Shown: positions 1-8,278 of the stretch, piece after piece | How positions within the stretch are numbered: position 1 is the first letter of the stretch | How the letters are laid out: each line of letters begins with the position of its first letter | Source: Hymenobacter cellulosivorans | GTDB taxonomy: Bacteria > Bacteroidota > Bacteroidia > Cytophagales > Hymenobacteraceae | Assembly (NCBI RefSeq): GCF_022919135.1 | Contig: NZ_CP095049.1 | Location: 1,988,501-2,052,500, forward strand | Length of the DNA stretch: 64,000 nt | Reading direction: 5' to 3' | Notes under the pieces: model-generated | The model's database searches: none | Told to the model about the DNA's origin: nothing | Seen by the model: only the letters and a program-made list of their open reading frames with translations | Program-made: the position numbers and the translations under genes

Positions 1-530
1 GCAACGTGACGCGGGCCTACACCCAGGGCCTGGAAGCCGACGGGCGCTACCGCCTTACGCCCCAGCTCACGCTCAGCGGAGGCTACCAACTGCTGTTTGC
101 TAAAGATAAGAGCGTGGTCGATAAGCTGGCGGCCGGCACGGTGTACCGCAAAGACCCACAAACCCAGGAAACCCAGCGCGTGACGCCCGAGGACTACGGC
201 GGCCTGTACAACCGCTCCCGCCACTCCCTCAACGTCAAGGCCTTTTACGAAAACACCCGGGCGGGCTGGTCGGCTAGTGCGCGGGGCATCTACCGGGGCC
301 GCTACGGCTTCGGCGACCTGAACGGCAACACCATCCTGGACGCCGCCGCCGAGTACGTGCCCGGCTACTGGCTGCTAAACGTGGCGGCGGCCAAAACCTT
401 CCGGCAGCGCCTGAGCCTGCAGGCCGGCATCGACAACGTGTTGAACTACACCAACCCGACCTACATCAGCACTTTGCCTGGCCGCCTGTATTACGCCAGC
501 CTGGCACTGGAGCTGGGTAAGCGCCCCTGA
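1..530 (+). CDS. TonB-dependent outer-membrane receptor, C-terminal part (probably haem)
   Basis: This is the 3' end of a gene that begins before the window; the frame is open from base 3 to the TGA at 528-530. The visible 175 or so residues alternate short hydrophobic strands and polar turns and end in strands typical of a TonB receptor barrel (AGIDNVLNYTNPTY, then YYASLALELG near the end). TonB receptors import large ligands across the outer membrane using TonB energy. The HmuY-like, HmuT, HmuU, HmuV and HmuS genes that follow on the same strand suggest an HmuR-like haem receptor. The plug domain that would confirm this is outside the window, so the ligand is inferred from context. Confidence 0.85.
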   Translation, partial: NVTRAYTQGLEADGRYRLTPQLTLSGGYQLLFAKDKSVVDKLAAGTVYRKDPQTQETQRVTPEDYGGLYNRSRHSLNVKAFYENTRAGWSASARGIYRGRYGFGDLNGNTILDAAAEYVPGYWLLNVAAAKTFRQRLSLQAGIDNVLNYTNPTYISTLPGRLYYASLALELGKRP

Positions 531-566
531 TTCTGCTTCACTTTCCGCAACCCTTTCTCTACTTCT

Positions 567-1208
567 ATGCATTACCTGTTTTTCCGCACTGCCCTGCTGG
601 CCGTAGCCGCTGCTTCCACGCTCAGCCTGACTTCCTGCGACCAAGACGACGACCAGACTGAAACGGCCGTGAAGCCCGCTCTGCAGGCCAAAACCGTGAC
701 TAGCCTGGCTCCGCAGTCGGCTGTCCCAACCAGCACCGGCCAGCCCGGCACACCCCGGCACTTCACGTTCTACAGTCTCGCCGACGGCAAGGAAGTGCCC
801 TACACCGACTCGACCAGCACCAAGTGGGACCTGGCTTTCCGGGGCACGACCATCCTGACCAACAGCGGCAGCAGCGGCCCTGGGCAGGGTGGGGCCCAGG
901 TGAAAGACGGACTGTTTGCGGAGCTGACCACGGCCCCAGAAACCGGCTATGCCGTGGATGCCGCCGCGGCCAAAGCTATTCCCACGGGCTCGGGCAAGGG
1001 CTGGTACAACTACAATTCTACCACCCACGTGGTGTCGCCCATTGCCGGCAAGGTGCTGGTCATCCGGACGGCTGCCGGCAAATACGCCAAGCTGGAAGTG
1101 ACCAACTACTACAAGGACGCCCCAGCTACGCCTGCCGGTACCGAACCCAGCGGCTACTACTCGTTCCGCTACGTGTACCAGCCCGACGGCAGCCGCAACC
1201 TGCAATAA
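567..1208 (+). CDS. hmuY: HmuY-like haem-binding lipoprotein
   Basis: This encodes a 213-residue lipoprotein with a signal peptide and lipobox (LSLTSC, Cys24). The mature part has the WDLAFRGTTILTNSG segment and ends with YYSFRYVYQPDG, both typical of the HmuY family. HmuY proteins sit on the outer membrane of Bacteroidota, take haem from host proteins or the environment, and hand it to the TonB receptor HmuR. The gene starts 36 bases after the receptor gene and precedes hmuT, so it is probably in the same transcript. Family assignment is by motif and context; the haem ligands cannot be confirmed from this sequence alone. Confidence 0.82.
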   Translation: MHYLFFRTALLAVAAASTLSLTSCDQDDDQTETAVKPALQAKTVTSLAPQSAVPTSTGQPGTPRHFTFYSLADGKEVPYTDSTSTKWDLAFRGTTILTNSGSSGPGQGGAQVKDGLFAELTTAPETGYAVDAAAAKAIPTGSGKGWYNYNSTTHVVSPIAGKVLVIRTAAGKYAKLEVTNYYKDAPATPAGTEPSGYYSFRYVYQPDGSRNLQ

Positions 1209-1302
1209 TTCCCATTAAGTCCGGCGCGGGCTGTTGGGTGGCTATCGGTGAGGCGGTTTCATCGGGCGGTCCGTTGCCGGCACTATTTCTTCAGTCAAAC
1301 GT

Positions 1303-2145
1303 ATGCTTCTTCGTTTTTCCACTTTCCTCAAAGCCGGCCTGCTGCTGGGCCTGTTACTGCTGAGCGTAGCCAGTCGGGCCGCTGCGCCGGTGCGCATCGT
1401 GTCGCTCAGCGGCACGGTAAGCGAAATTATCTGTGACCTGGGCCTGCAAAGCCAGCTGGTGGGTGTAGACGTAACCAGTACGTTTCCGGCGGCCCTGACC
1501 AAGCTGCCCAAGGTAGGCCACAACCGCAACATCTCGGCCGAGGGCGTGCTGGCCCTGAGCCCGACCATCGTGGTGGGTACCACCGAATCGTTGAAGCCCG
1601 AAGTGGTGAGCCAGCTGAAGTCGGCCGGCATTACGGTGCAGCTGTTTACCCAGGAATACTCGGTAGCGGGCACCAAAAAACTGATTCAGCAAGTGGCCGC
1701 CACGTTTAATGCCTCGGCCAAAGCCCCGGCCCTGCTGCAAAAGCTGGACGCCGATTTGGTCAAAATCCGCAAGCCCGCCAAGGCGCCTAAGGTGCTGTTC
1801 ATTTACGCCCGGGGCAGCGGTACGATGATGGTAGCGGGCCAGAACACGCCCCTGGAAAAGGTTATCGGGCTGGCCGGCGGGCAAAACGCGGCTACCGGCT
1901 TCACCGACTTCAAACCCCTGACCGCCGAAGCCCTGGTAGCTGCCAACCCCGACGTGCTCCTGCTCTTCGACAGCGGCCTGGAAAGCCTGGGCGGTAAGGC
2001 AGGCCTGCTACAAGTGCCAGGCGTGGCCCAAACCAACGCCGGCCGCACCGGCCGCGTGGTCGAAATGGACGGGCAGCTGCTCTCGGGTTTCGGCCCGCGC
2101 CTGGGCCAGGCCACCGCCGAACTAGCCAGCAAGCTGAGCAAGTAA
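1303..2145 (+). CDS. hmuT: Haem ABC transporter substrate-binding protein HmuT
   Basis: This 280-residue periplasmic binding protein belongs to the cluster A/class III fold used for haem, B12 and siderophores. An N-terminal signal (LLLGLLLLSVASRAAA) is followed by RIVSLSGTVSEIICDLGL, the usual start of the mature HmuT/BtuF-type domain, and later by the conserved AANPDVLLLFDSGLESLGG and GFGPRLGQA segments. Length is normal. It should collect haem in the periplasm and deliver it to HmuUV. The 94-base gap after hmuY may hold RNA processing or a secondary promoter, but I see no clear motif there. Confidence 0.9.
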   Translation: MLLRFSTFLKAGLLLGLLLLSVASRAAAPVRIVSLSGTVSEIICDLGLQSQLVGVDVTSTFPAALTKLPKVGHNRNISAEGVLALSPTIVVGTTESLKPEVVSQLKSAGITVQLFTQEYSVAGTKKLIQQVAATFNASAKAPALLQKLDADLVKIRKPAKAPKVLFIYARGSGTMMVAGQNTPLEKVIGLAGGQNAATGFTDFKPLTAEALVAANPDVLLLFDSGLESLGGKAGLLQVPGVAQTNAGRTGRVVEMDGQLLSGFGPRLGQATAELASKLSK

Positions 2146-2187
2146 CGGCTTGGCTCATCCATCCTAACCCTACAAACGTAGCTGCCT

Positions 2188-3293
2188 ATGCCTGCCGTAG
2201 CCGAACTTCCTGCGCCTACTACCACTACGCCAGCCCCCAACCGCGCCGCGCTGCGCCAACGCCTGCTGCTGCCAGTGCTGACGCTGCTGCTCGTAGGCGC
2301 GGTGCTGGTCAGTGCTGGGGCGGGGGCCATGCGCGTGCCGGTGCCGGCAGTGCTGGGTATTCTGCTGCACAAAGCCGGCTGGGCAGTTAGCGCCCTGACT
2401 TTCGAGCCCCAGCAGGAGGCTGTGCTCTGGATTATTCGGTTGCCGCGGGTATGCTTGAGCGTGCTTATCGGGGCGGCGCTGGGGGTGGCCGGCGCAGCCA
2501 TGCAGGGCCTGTTTCGCAACCCGCTGGCCGACCCGGGTCTGATTGGCATTTCGGCCGGCGCCTCGTTGGCCGCCGTGACGACCATTGTGTTGGAAATAAC
2601 CCTGTTGGCCGCCGTCCGGCAGTGGCTGGGTTTTTACGCCCTGGCTGTGGCGGCTTTCGTGGGGGCCTGCGGCACGACGGTGCTGGTCTACAACCTTTCC
2701 AAAGAAGGCGGCCGGGCGGTAGTGGCCACGATGCTGCTGGCCGGTATTGCCATCAACGCCCTGGCCGGCGCCCTGACCGGCCTGCTCACCTACGCCGCTA
2801 CCGATGAGCAGCTGCGCAGCATCACCTTCTGGGGTTGGGCAGCCTGGGCGGTGCTTCCTGGCCTACGGTGCTGGGCGTGCTGCCGCTGCTGGCTTTGCCC
2901 ATTCTGCTGCTGCCCCGCCTGGGCAAGTCGCTCAACCTGCTGGCCCTGGGCGAAGAGCAGGCGGCTCACCTCGGCCTGCCCGTTACGCGCCTGAAGCGGC
3001 AGCTCATCGTGCTAGCCACGCTGGCCGTGGGCACGTCGGTAGCCGTGGCGGGCACCATCGGCTTTCTGGGTCTGGTGGTGCCCCACCTCATCCGCCTCGC
3101 CGCCGGGCCCGACCACCGTGTAGTGCTGCCCGGTGCAGCCCTGGGTGGAGCCTTGGTTCTCACCCTGGCCGACACGCTGGCCCGCACGGTAGTTGCCCCG
3201 GCCGAGCTACCCATCGGTATCCTCACCGCTTTGCTTGGCACCCCGGTCTTCCTCTGGATTCTACTCCGCGAAAAGCGCCAGCGAGTTGGTTAG
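2188..3293 (+). pseudogene. hmuU: Haem ABC transporter permease HmuU, split by a one-base frameshift
   Basis: This is a FecCD/BtuC-family inner-membrane permease with many hydrophobic helices, and it should pair with HmuV. The first frame runs from ATG 2188 through the family segment LIGAALGVAGAAMQGLFRNPLADPG-like (around 2460-2545) and then loses homology just after SITFW (2818-2832), stopping at 2994. The second half (LGSLGGASW onward, about 2835-3293) lies in the -1 frame and contains GFLGLVVPHLIRL, the usual cytoplasmic coupling region. Adding one G to the GGGG run at 2831-2834 restores FWGLGSLGGASW and one 368-residue protein, the normal length. It could be a sequencing error or a real mutation. 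No classic slippery heptamer is present. Confidence 0.85.
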
Positions 3294-3404
3294 TTGTCAG
3301 TTGTTCGTTGGCAGTTGTTAGGCTCAACGGTTCCTGACAACAAACAACGAACACCTTCCCTGACAACGAACAACCAACAACGAACAACTAGCAACGAACA
3401 ACCA
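3291..3404 (+). repeat. Intercistronic AACGAACAAC-type repeat with an inverted copy
   Basis: The gap between hmuU and hmuV is low in complexity. Three near-identical 14-base units built on ACAACGAACAAC run from 3363 to 3404, and a shorter copy lies near 3340-3354. The opposite-sense motif (AGTTGTTCGTTG, 3299-3310) is a perfect 12-base complement of 3378-3389. The transcript can therefore fold into a stem-loop just upstream of the hmuV start. It may affect mRNA stability or translation between permease and ATPase; that role is inference. Confidence 0.7.
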
Positions 3405-3413
3405 ACTCACCAC

Positions 3414-4217
3414 ATGTTCGACGTTCAACATCTGAGCTACCAGGCTGGCCGCAAGCCGCTGCTGCGCGACGTGTCATTGCAGGCCCGGCCGGGCGAGTTG
3501 CTGGCTATTGTGGGCGCCAATGGAGCCGGTAAATCCACGCTGCTGCGCCTGCTCAGCGGCGACGTAGCGCCCAGCGACGGGCTGGTGCAGTTTGACGGGC
3601 AGCCGCTGGCTTCAATTCCGGCTGCCATGCTGGCCCGGCGCCGGGCCGTGCTGACCCAGCAGCACACGTTGTCGTTGGCCTTCCGGGTGCAAGAGCTGGT
3701 ACTGATGGGCCGCTATCCGTATTTCCGCGGCCAACCCAGTGCCCACGACTATGCCGTCGTGGCCGATGCCTTGGCTACTGTGGGCTTGAGTGCGCTGGCC
3801 GAGCGCAGCTACCCCACGCTCTCGGGCGGGGAACAGCAGCGGGCCCAGTTGGCGCGGGTGCTGGCCCAGGTGTGGGAGGCGGAGCTGGGTTTTTTGCTGC
3901 TCGATGAACCCCTAACCGGCCTCGACCTCAACCACCAGCACCACACCCTCGACGTGGCCCGGGCGCTGGTTCAGCGCGGGTTCGGCGTGGTGGCTGTGCT
4001 GCACGATCTGAACCTGGCCGCCCAGTACGCCGACCAGGTGCTGGTGCTGCGCCAAGGGGCTGTAGTTGCCAGCGGCGTGCCGGCCGCCGTGCTTACCGCT
4101 GCTCATATTGAGCATGCCTTCGACATTGCCGTGGAGCTGCTCCCGCATCCAAGTCTGGATTGTCCGCTCATCGTGCCCCGGCCCCGGGCCGGCGTTGGGG
4201 CGGCTTTTTCTTTGTAA
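3414..4217 (+). CDS. hmuV: Haem ABC transporter ATP-binding protein HmuV
   Basis: This is a 267-residue ABC ATPase. It shows Walker A GANGAGKST (residues 34-42), the Q-loop region (VLTQQHTLSLAF), signature LSGGEQQRAQLARVLAQ, Walker B FLLLDEP with the D-loop GLD, and the switch histidine in VAVLHDLNLAAQYAD. The spacing between signature and Walker B and the C-terminal half match HmuV/BtuD-type importers. ATG 3414 is chosen because everything before it is repeat and the family starts at the MFDVQHLSY position. It powers haem import through HmuU. The next gene starts only 20 bases after its stop, consistent with one operon. Confidence 0.93.
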   Translation: MFDVQHLSYQAGRKPLLRDVSLQARPGELLAIVGANGAGKSTLLRLLSGDVAPSDGLVQFDGQPLASIPAAMLARRRAVLTQQHTLSLAFRVQELVLMGRYPYFRGQPSAHDYAVVADALATVGLSALAERSYPTLSGGEQQRAQLARVLAQVWEAELGFLLLDEPLTGLDLNHQHHTLDVARALVQRGFGVVAVLHDLNLAAQYADQVLVLRQGAVVASGVPAAVLTAAHIEHAFDIAVELLPHPSLDCPLIVPRPRAGVGAAFSL

Positions 4218-4237
4218 AACCACTTTTCCCTTTGCGT

Positions 4238-5284
4238 ATGTCCGTTACCGATCTGCCTACCCATGTGGCTTCCCTCGCCGAGCGGTGGGCCCAGTTCAAG
4301 CTCGATAATCCCAAAAGCCGCATCCGCGACGCGGCCCAGCAGCTGGGAACCAGTGAAGCCGAGTTGCTAGCCACCCAGTGCTCGGGCCAGCCCGACGCGG
4401 CAGTAGTGCGCCTGACCACCGACTTTGCCAACCTGCTGGGCCAGGTGCCCGCGCTGGGTCGGGTGATGGCCCTTACCCGCAACGACAGCGTAGTGCACGA
4501 GCGCAAGGGCGCTTACGAAAAGGTGTCGGTGAAGGGGCCGATGGGCCTGGTGCTAGGCGAGGATATCGACCTGCGCCTGTTTATGAGCCACTGGCAGTTC
4601 GGCTTTGCCGTGACTGAAAACGACCGCCGCAGCCTGCAGTTTTTCACCCAGGATGGGGAGGCCGTCCACAAAATCTACCTGACCGAGGACAGCAACGCGG
4701 CGGCCTACAACGAGCTGGTCAGCCACTTCCGGGCCCCGGAGCAAGCCCCCGAGCTAACGACCCTGCCCGCTCCGGAGCCGGCCGCCGAAACCCCCGACGC
4801 CGACATCGACGTGGCCGGCTTCCGCGACGCCTGGCGCGCCCTGACCGACACCCACGACTTTTTCGGAATGCTGCGCCAGTTCAGCGTGAGTCGTACCCAG
4901 GCCCTGCGCCTGGGCCCGCCGGAACTGGTGCAGCGCCTCGACAACACGGCCATCGTGCGGGGCCTCGAAGCGGCGGCGGCTAGTGGGCTGAACATTATGC
5001 TGTTTGTAGCCAGCCGCGGCTGCATCCAGATTCACACCGGCCCGGTGCAGCGCCTGGTGACGGCCGGGCCCTGGTTCAATGTGCTGGACCCCGAGTTCAA
5101 CCTCCACCTCAAGCTAGGCGACGTGGCCGAAACCTGGCTAGTCAAGAAGCCCACCACCGAAGGCCTAGTGCATTCCCTGGAGCTCTACGACGCCCAGGGC
5201 CGCAACCTGCTGCTGTTTTTTGGCAAGCGCAAGCCAGGCATTCCTGAACAGGACGCGTGGCGGGAGCTGGTAACCGGCTTATAA
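4238..5284 (+). CDS. hmuS: HmuS/HemS-family haem-degrading or haem-handling factor
   Basis: The product has 348 residues and two related halves, as in HemS/HmuS/ChuS. The first half holds RMALTRNDSVVHERKG-like sequence (about 4455-4520) and the second ends FNVLDPEFNLHLKLGDVAETWLVKKPT-like, both typical of the family. These cytoplasmic proteins bind imported haem and release iron or pass it on. ATG 4238 is preferred over the upstream GTG at 4160, which overlaps hmuV and adds residues with no family match. It is the last gene of the haem operon and is followed by a strong terminator. Confidence 0.9.
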   Translation: MSVTDLPTHVASLAERWAQFKLDNPKSRIRDAAQQLGTSEAELLATQCSGQPDAAVVRLTTDFANLLGQVPALGRVMALTRNDSVVHERKGAYEKVSVKGPMGLVLGEDIDLRLFMSHWQFGFAVTENDRRSLQFFTQDGEAVHKIYLTEDSNAAAYNELVSHFRAPEQAPELTTLPAPEPAAETPDADIDVAGFRDAWRALTDTHDFFGMLRQFSVSRTQALRLGPPELVQRLDNTAIVRGLEAAAASGLNIMLFVASRGCIQIHTGPVQRLVTAGPWFNVLDPEFNLHLKLGDVAETWLVKKPTTEGLVHSLELYDAQGRNLLLFFGKRKPGIPEQDAWRELVTGL

Positions 5285-5360
5285 GTCCTGCTAATTCTAT
5301 CCTTAGGTGACCTGTTTCGGTGTAAATAGATAAGGTAAATACGTGACTAATGAGGCGAAT

Positions 5361-5396
5361 AAGGCCCGGTTGGCAAGCTGCCAACCGGGCCTTTTG
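5361..5396 (+). terminator. Rho-independent terminator of the haem operon
   Basis: A 14-base perfect stem (AAGGCCCGGTTGGC / GCCAACCGGGCCTT) with a five-base loop is followed by T-rich sequence. It lies 77 bases after the hmuS stop. The rest of 5285-5532 shows no gene. Confidence 0.9.
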
Positions 5397-5532
5397 CTAA
5401 TTGCCCATCCCCCTGATTTCGCCGCTCCGCCGGGGCCTGGCTTTTACCCGTGCCAGATGAGCCGGCACCGGCTGCTTATCACCGCCGGCAATAACGTAGG
5501 TGGCCCGGGGCTTCGTTGGTGGCCGCCCAGAT

Positions 5533-6213
5533 TTAGCGCAGCTCCTTTTTAAACTCTTCGGCCCAGTGGTCGGCCAGGCGGGTGGGCTCGGGCAGTTTGT
5601 AGCCGCGCAGGCAGGCCAGCGTCAGGCGCGTAGCCGTGGCCTGGTCGCAGCGGTGGCCGGGACTCACGAACAGCGGCAGTACCTTGTCTTTGGAGCGGAT
5701 AACCTCGCCCAGCAGCTCGCCGCTTTTGTCGGTGAGCGGGCTGATGCTGCCCTTGGTAGCGGCGGGCTCCGTGAAATTGCCGGTCAGCTTTTGCTTGGCC
5801 ACCCCAAAGCTGGGCATATCTAGCATAACGCCGATATGGGCCGCAATTCCCATACGGCGCGGGTGGGCAATACCGTGCCCATCGACCATGATGATGTCGG
5901 GCTTCTGCTGGAGCTTGTCGTAGGCCCGCAGCACGTTGGGCGCCTCCCGAAACGAGAGGAAGCCCGGTACGTAGGGCACTTCCACCGGCCCGGTGTGGTA
6001 CACCTTCTCTACCAGCTCCAGCGACGGGAACCGCAGTACCACGAACACCGATAGGATGGTTTCGGGAGTGGGAAACGACGAGTCGCAGCCGGCTATGAAC
6101 CGGGGCTCGTGGGTGAGGGGCAACAGGCGCACGTGGGTGCGCAGTTCCTGCTGGGTCTGGGTCAGCTCGCGCACAAGCTGCGGGTCGGCGGGCGGGTGGT
6201 AGGGGCGGTACAA
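5533..6213 (-). CDS. nfi: Endonuclease V (deoxyinosine 3'-endonuclease)
   Basis: This DNA-repair nuclease cuts near deoxyinosine arising from adenine deamination. The family motifs are present in order: AGCDSSF (first metal-binding Asp), YVPGFLSFRE (damage-pocket region and catalytic Glu), MVDGHGIAHPRRMGIAAHIG (second Asp and the glycine-rich loop), and GVAKQKL. No ATG lies in frame upstream of the conserved part. The longest frame starts at a TTG at 6327, inside the terminator hairpin of the neighbouring gene, so a later start is likely. TTG 6213 gives 226 residues, close to the E. coli protein; GTG 6279 is the other candidate. Function is secure, the start is not. Confidence 0.88.
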   Translation of the reverse strand: MYRPYHPPADPQLVRELTQTQQELRTHVRLLPLTHEPRFIAGCDSSFPTPETILSVFVVLRFPSLELVEKVYHTGPVEVPYVPGFLSFREAPNVLRAYDKLQQKPDIIMVDGHGIAHPRRMGIAAHIGVMLDMPSFGVAKQKLTGNFTEPAATKGSISPLTDKSGELLGEVIRSKDKVLPLFVSPGHRCDQATATRLTLACLRGYKLPEPTRLADHWAEEFKKELR

Positions 6214-6283
6214 GGCGAGAAGGTGAAATGGTGAGGTGGTAAGTTGTCGTCTGGATCCGGGGGCGCGGGGCTTTTGCACGAAG

Positions 6284-6322
6284 AAGCCCCGCCAGCTGCT
6301 ATACGGCAGGGGCGGGGCTTTT
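6284..6322 (-). terminator. Terminator-like hairpin downstream of the GT87 gene
   Basis: Inverted arms AAGCCCCGCC (6284-6293) and GGCGGGGCTT (6311-6320) can pair. An alternative pairing uses GCGGGGCTT at 6265-6273. On the minus strand it follows the glycosyltransferase stop at 6373 and sits before the endonuclease V coding region. Confidence 0.6.
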
Positions 6323-6372
6323 GGCAATACGGAGCTGATGGCTAGCTTAGAAGCCCAACTCAGGGGCGGTGG

Positions 6373-7563
6373 CTAGGCGTTTGGTTGCAATACAAGATTT
6401 TCCTGCTCGGCCGTTTCGGCTGCGGCGGCCAGCCGTTCACGCCAGCGCGGGTAAAACAGCAGCTTGCCCTGAATAACGACCCAGGCCAGAATCATCGGGA
6501 CGGCCTTGATTTTGTAGGCGTCGAAGAATCCGTCGCGGATGAAGTGGGGGTAAATATCGGTGGCCGACAGGCTGGTAAACAGCGCTACCAGGATGAATAG
6601 CGGCCAGGCCAGGGGCGTGCTGCGGCGGTAGTGCATAAACCACAGCACGAAGCCCACCACCGGAATAATAAAGGTGGGCGACTCGGCCATTTGGTTGAAG
6701 ATAACCACGAAAATCAGGATGGACGACACGTAGAGGCGGCGGTAGTGCGTTTCGCTCCAGCGGTGCCAGTAGCCCAGGGGCAGCAGCAGCGCCACCAGGC
6801 CCGTGAGCTGCACGGCGCCCTTCGACACGTGCAGGCCAAACCAGGTGTCGAGCACGCCCATCAACGACAACTGTACGCCCGTGGCCGAGGCCCGCACAAT
6901 GTCGTACCAGCCCTGGTAAATCATCTGAAACTCGGTCCAGTTCACCACCAGCAGCGGCGTAAAGCCCAGCACCACCAGCCAGAGCCCAGCCCAGAAGCTG
7001 TTGCGGAAAAAGCCCGGGTAAAACAAGAACAGCAGCCCAATACCGATGCCGTACACTTTAATCAGGAAGGCCAGAGCCAGGCACAGCCCGGCCCACACGG
7101 GCTTCTTGTTTTCCAGGTTGAGGTAGGTCCACAGCATCAGGCCCACCAGCAGGCAGTTGGCCTGGCTGTTGTGCAGGGCCGTCATCACGTCGATGAATAC
7201 CAGGAGCAGAAACAGAAGTTGCCGGCGCACCTCGGGAAACAGGCGGCGGCCGGCGGTGTAAAGCATTGTGTTGTTGAGCACGTTCCAGAGCAGCAGCCCC
7301 AGCCAGTTGGGCATCCAGGCAAAGAGGCCCATAAACAGGGCAAACACCGGGCTGTACTTGTAGGTGTCGTAGTAGTACTCGGGGTATTCGAGGTAGAGGT
7401 TTTTGCCCGCCACCAGATTGAAAAACGGCTTGACGAAGATCAGGTAGTTGTTAATCGTGCCCTTGAAGTAGTGCTGAAAGCTGATGAGCACCGTCAGGAC
7501 CGCGTAGAGGGCCACCACAAAGCGGGTCGTGAGCAAAAACTGAGTAAGCCGGGAAGTGCGCAT
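6373..7563 (-). CDS. Polytopic membrane glycosyltransferase, GT87 (DUF2029) type
   Basis: The product is a 396-residue integral membrane protein with about ten hydrophobic helices. The segment YYYDTYKYSPVFALFMGLFAWMP is the typical conserved motif of the GT87/DUF2029 family, and NCLLVGLMLWTYLNLENKKP-type sequence follows. Members move mannose or other sugars from polyprenyl-phosphate donors onto acceptors at the outer face of the inner membrane. A periplasmic Asp in the first loop would be expected as the catalytic residue; I cannot assign it with confidence. The gene is divergent from the DUF1990 pair at 7712. The substrate is unknown. Confidence 0.78.
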   Translation of the reverse strand: MRTSRLTQFLLTTRFVVALYAVLTVLISFQHYFKGTINNYLIFVKPFFNLVAGKNLYLEYPEYYYDTYKYSPVFALFMGLFAWMPNWLGLLLWNVLNNTMLYTAGRRLFPEVRRQLLFLLLVFIDVMTALHNSQANCLLVGLMLWTYLNLENKKPVWAGLCLALAFLIKVYGIGIGLLFLFYPGFFRNSFWAGLWLVVLGFTPLLVVNWTEFQMIYQGWYDIVRASATGVQLSLMGVLDTWFGLHVSKGAVQLTGLVALLLPLGYWHRWSETHYRRLYVSSILIFVVIFNQMAESPTFIIPVVGFVLWFMHYRRSTPLAWPLFILVALFTSLSATDIYPHFIRDGFFDAYKIKAVPMILAWVVIQGKLLFYPRWRERLAAAAETAEQENLVLQPNA

Positions 7564-7711
7564 GCGGCAGAGCGAAGCTGGTGAGGGACTGCAAAAGTAG
7601 GGGGAAATGCCGGGGCAACGGTGGGAAGCTTCGAAAAGCCAACCCGCACCGGACCGCCCGCGTTAGGGGCTAGAGGGCCAGCTTTACTTATTCGGCCGGC
7701 CCGTTTTAGGT

Positions 7712-8278
7712 ATGAAAAAACCCGAGCAACCCGCCAGCACCGGCTCCGGCCCCCTGTTTGAGCGCCGCTACTATATCGATATCGACAAGCCCGCCCTCAC
7801 ACCCGGGCAGCTCATGGAGGCCATCCAAAACAACGTGGCCCACTACTCGCCCGACTTGCTGGCGCAGTTTGAGAAGGTCAAAGGTCATGACCAGGGCCTG
7901 CGTAAGGGCGACGAGTTTTCCATCAAAATCCTGGGTCCCTGGAACGGCTCGGTTCGCGTCACGGAAGTCACCGAGAACTGCTTCGAGTTTCTGACCCTGG
8001 AAGACCACCCCGAGGCGGGCCGCATCAAGTTTTCGGTCGAGCCGCTGGGTAAAGACGCGTTGCGCTTCGAAATTCATTCCTGGGCCCGCTCCCGCGACGG
8101 GCTCGTGGCCTTTACCTACGACACGCTGGGCATGGGCAAAAAGGTGCAGCAGCAAACCTGGGAGTTGTTTTGTGAGAAAGTAGCCCAGGCCAGCGGCGGG
8201 CACGCCCGCGGCCCAGTCCGGGTCGAAACCATTGAACACGCAGCCGATTCGGCCGAAGCCCAAGCCCATGTCTTCTAA
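7712..8278 (+). CDS. DUF1990 (UPF0548)-like protein, first of a tandem pair
   Basis: This is a soluble protein of 188 residues with no signal peptide or membrane helix. The central part (GDEFSIKILGPWNGSVRVTEV, FEFLTLEDHPEAGRIKFSVE, LRFEIHSWARSRDG) has the strand pattern and the HPEAG/SWARS features of DUF1990 proteins, whose function is unknown. It overlaps the next gene by 11 bases, and the next product has the same fold signature, so the two are probably co-translated. Assignment is by eye and should be taken as a family-level call only. Confidence 0.68.
   Translation: MKKPEQPASTGSGPLFERRYYIDIDKPALTPGQLMEAIQNNVAHYSPDLLAQFEKVKGHDQGLRKGDEFSIKILGPWNGSVRVTEVTENCFEFLTLEDHPEAGRIKFSVEPLGKDALRFEIHSWARSRDGLVAFTYDTLGMGKKVQQQTWELFCEKVAQASGGHARGPVRVETIEHAADSAEAQAHVF

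Noticed and set aside
2825..2845. Programmed -1 frameshift in hmuU
   Set aside because: There is no X-XXY-YYZ heptamer, a fused product is the only known functional form, and two similar lesions occur elsewhere in the window, so an error or mutation is more likely.
5343..5552. Short plus-strand ORF after the haem operon
   Set aside because: It spans the operon terminator and overlaps the endonuclease V 3' end.
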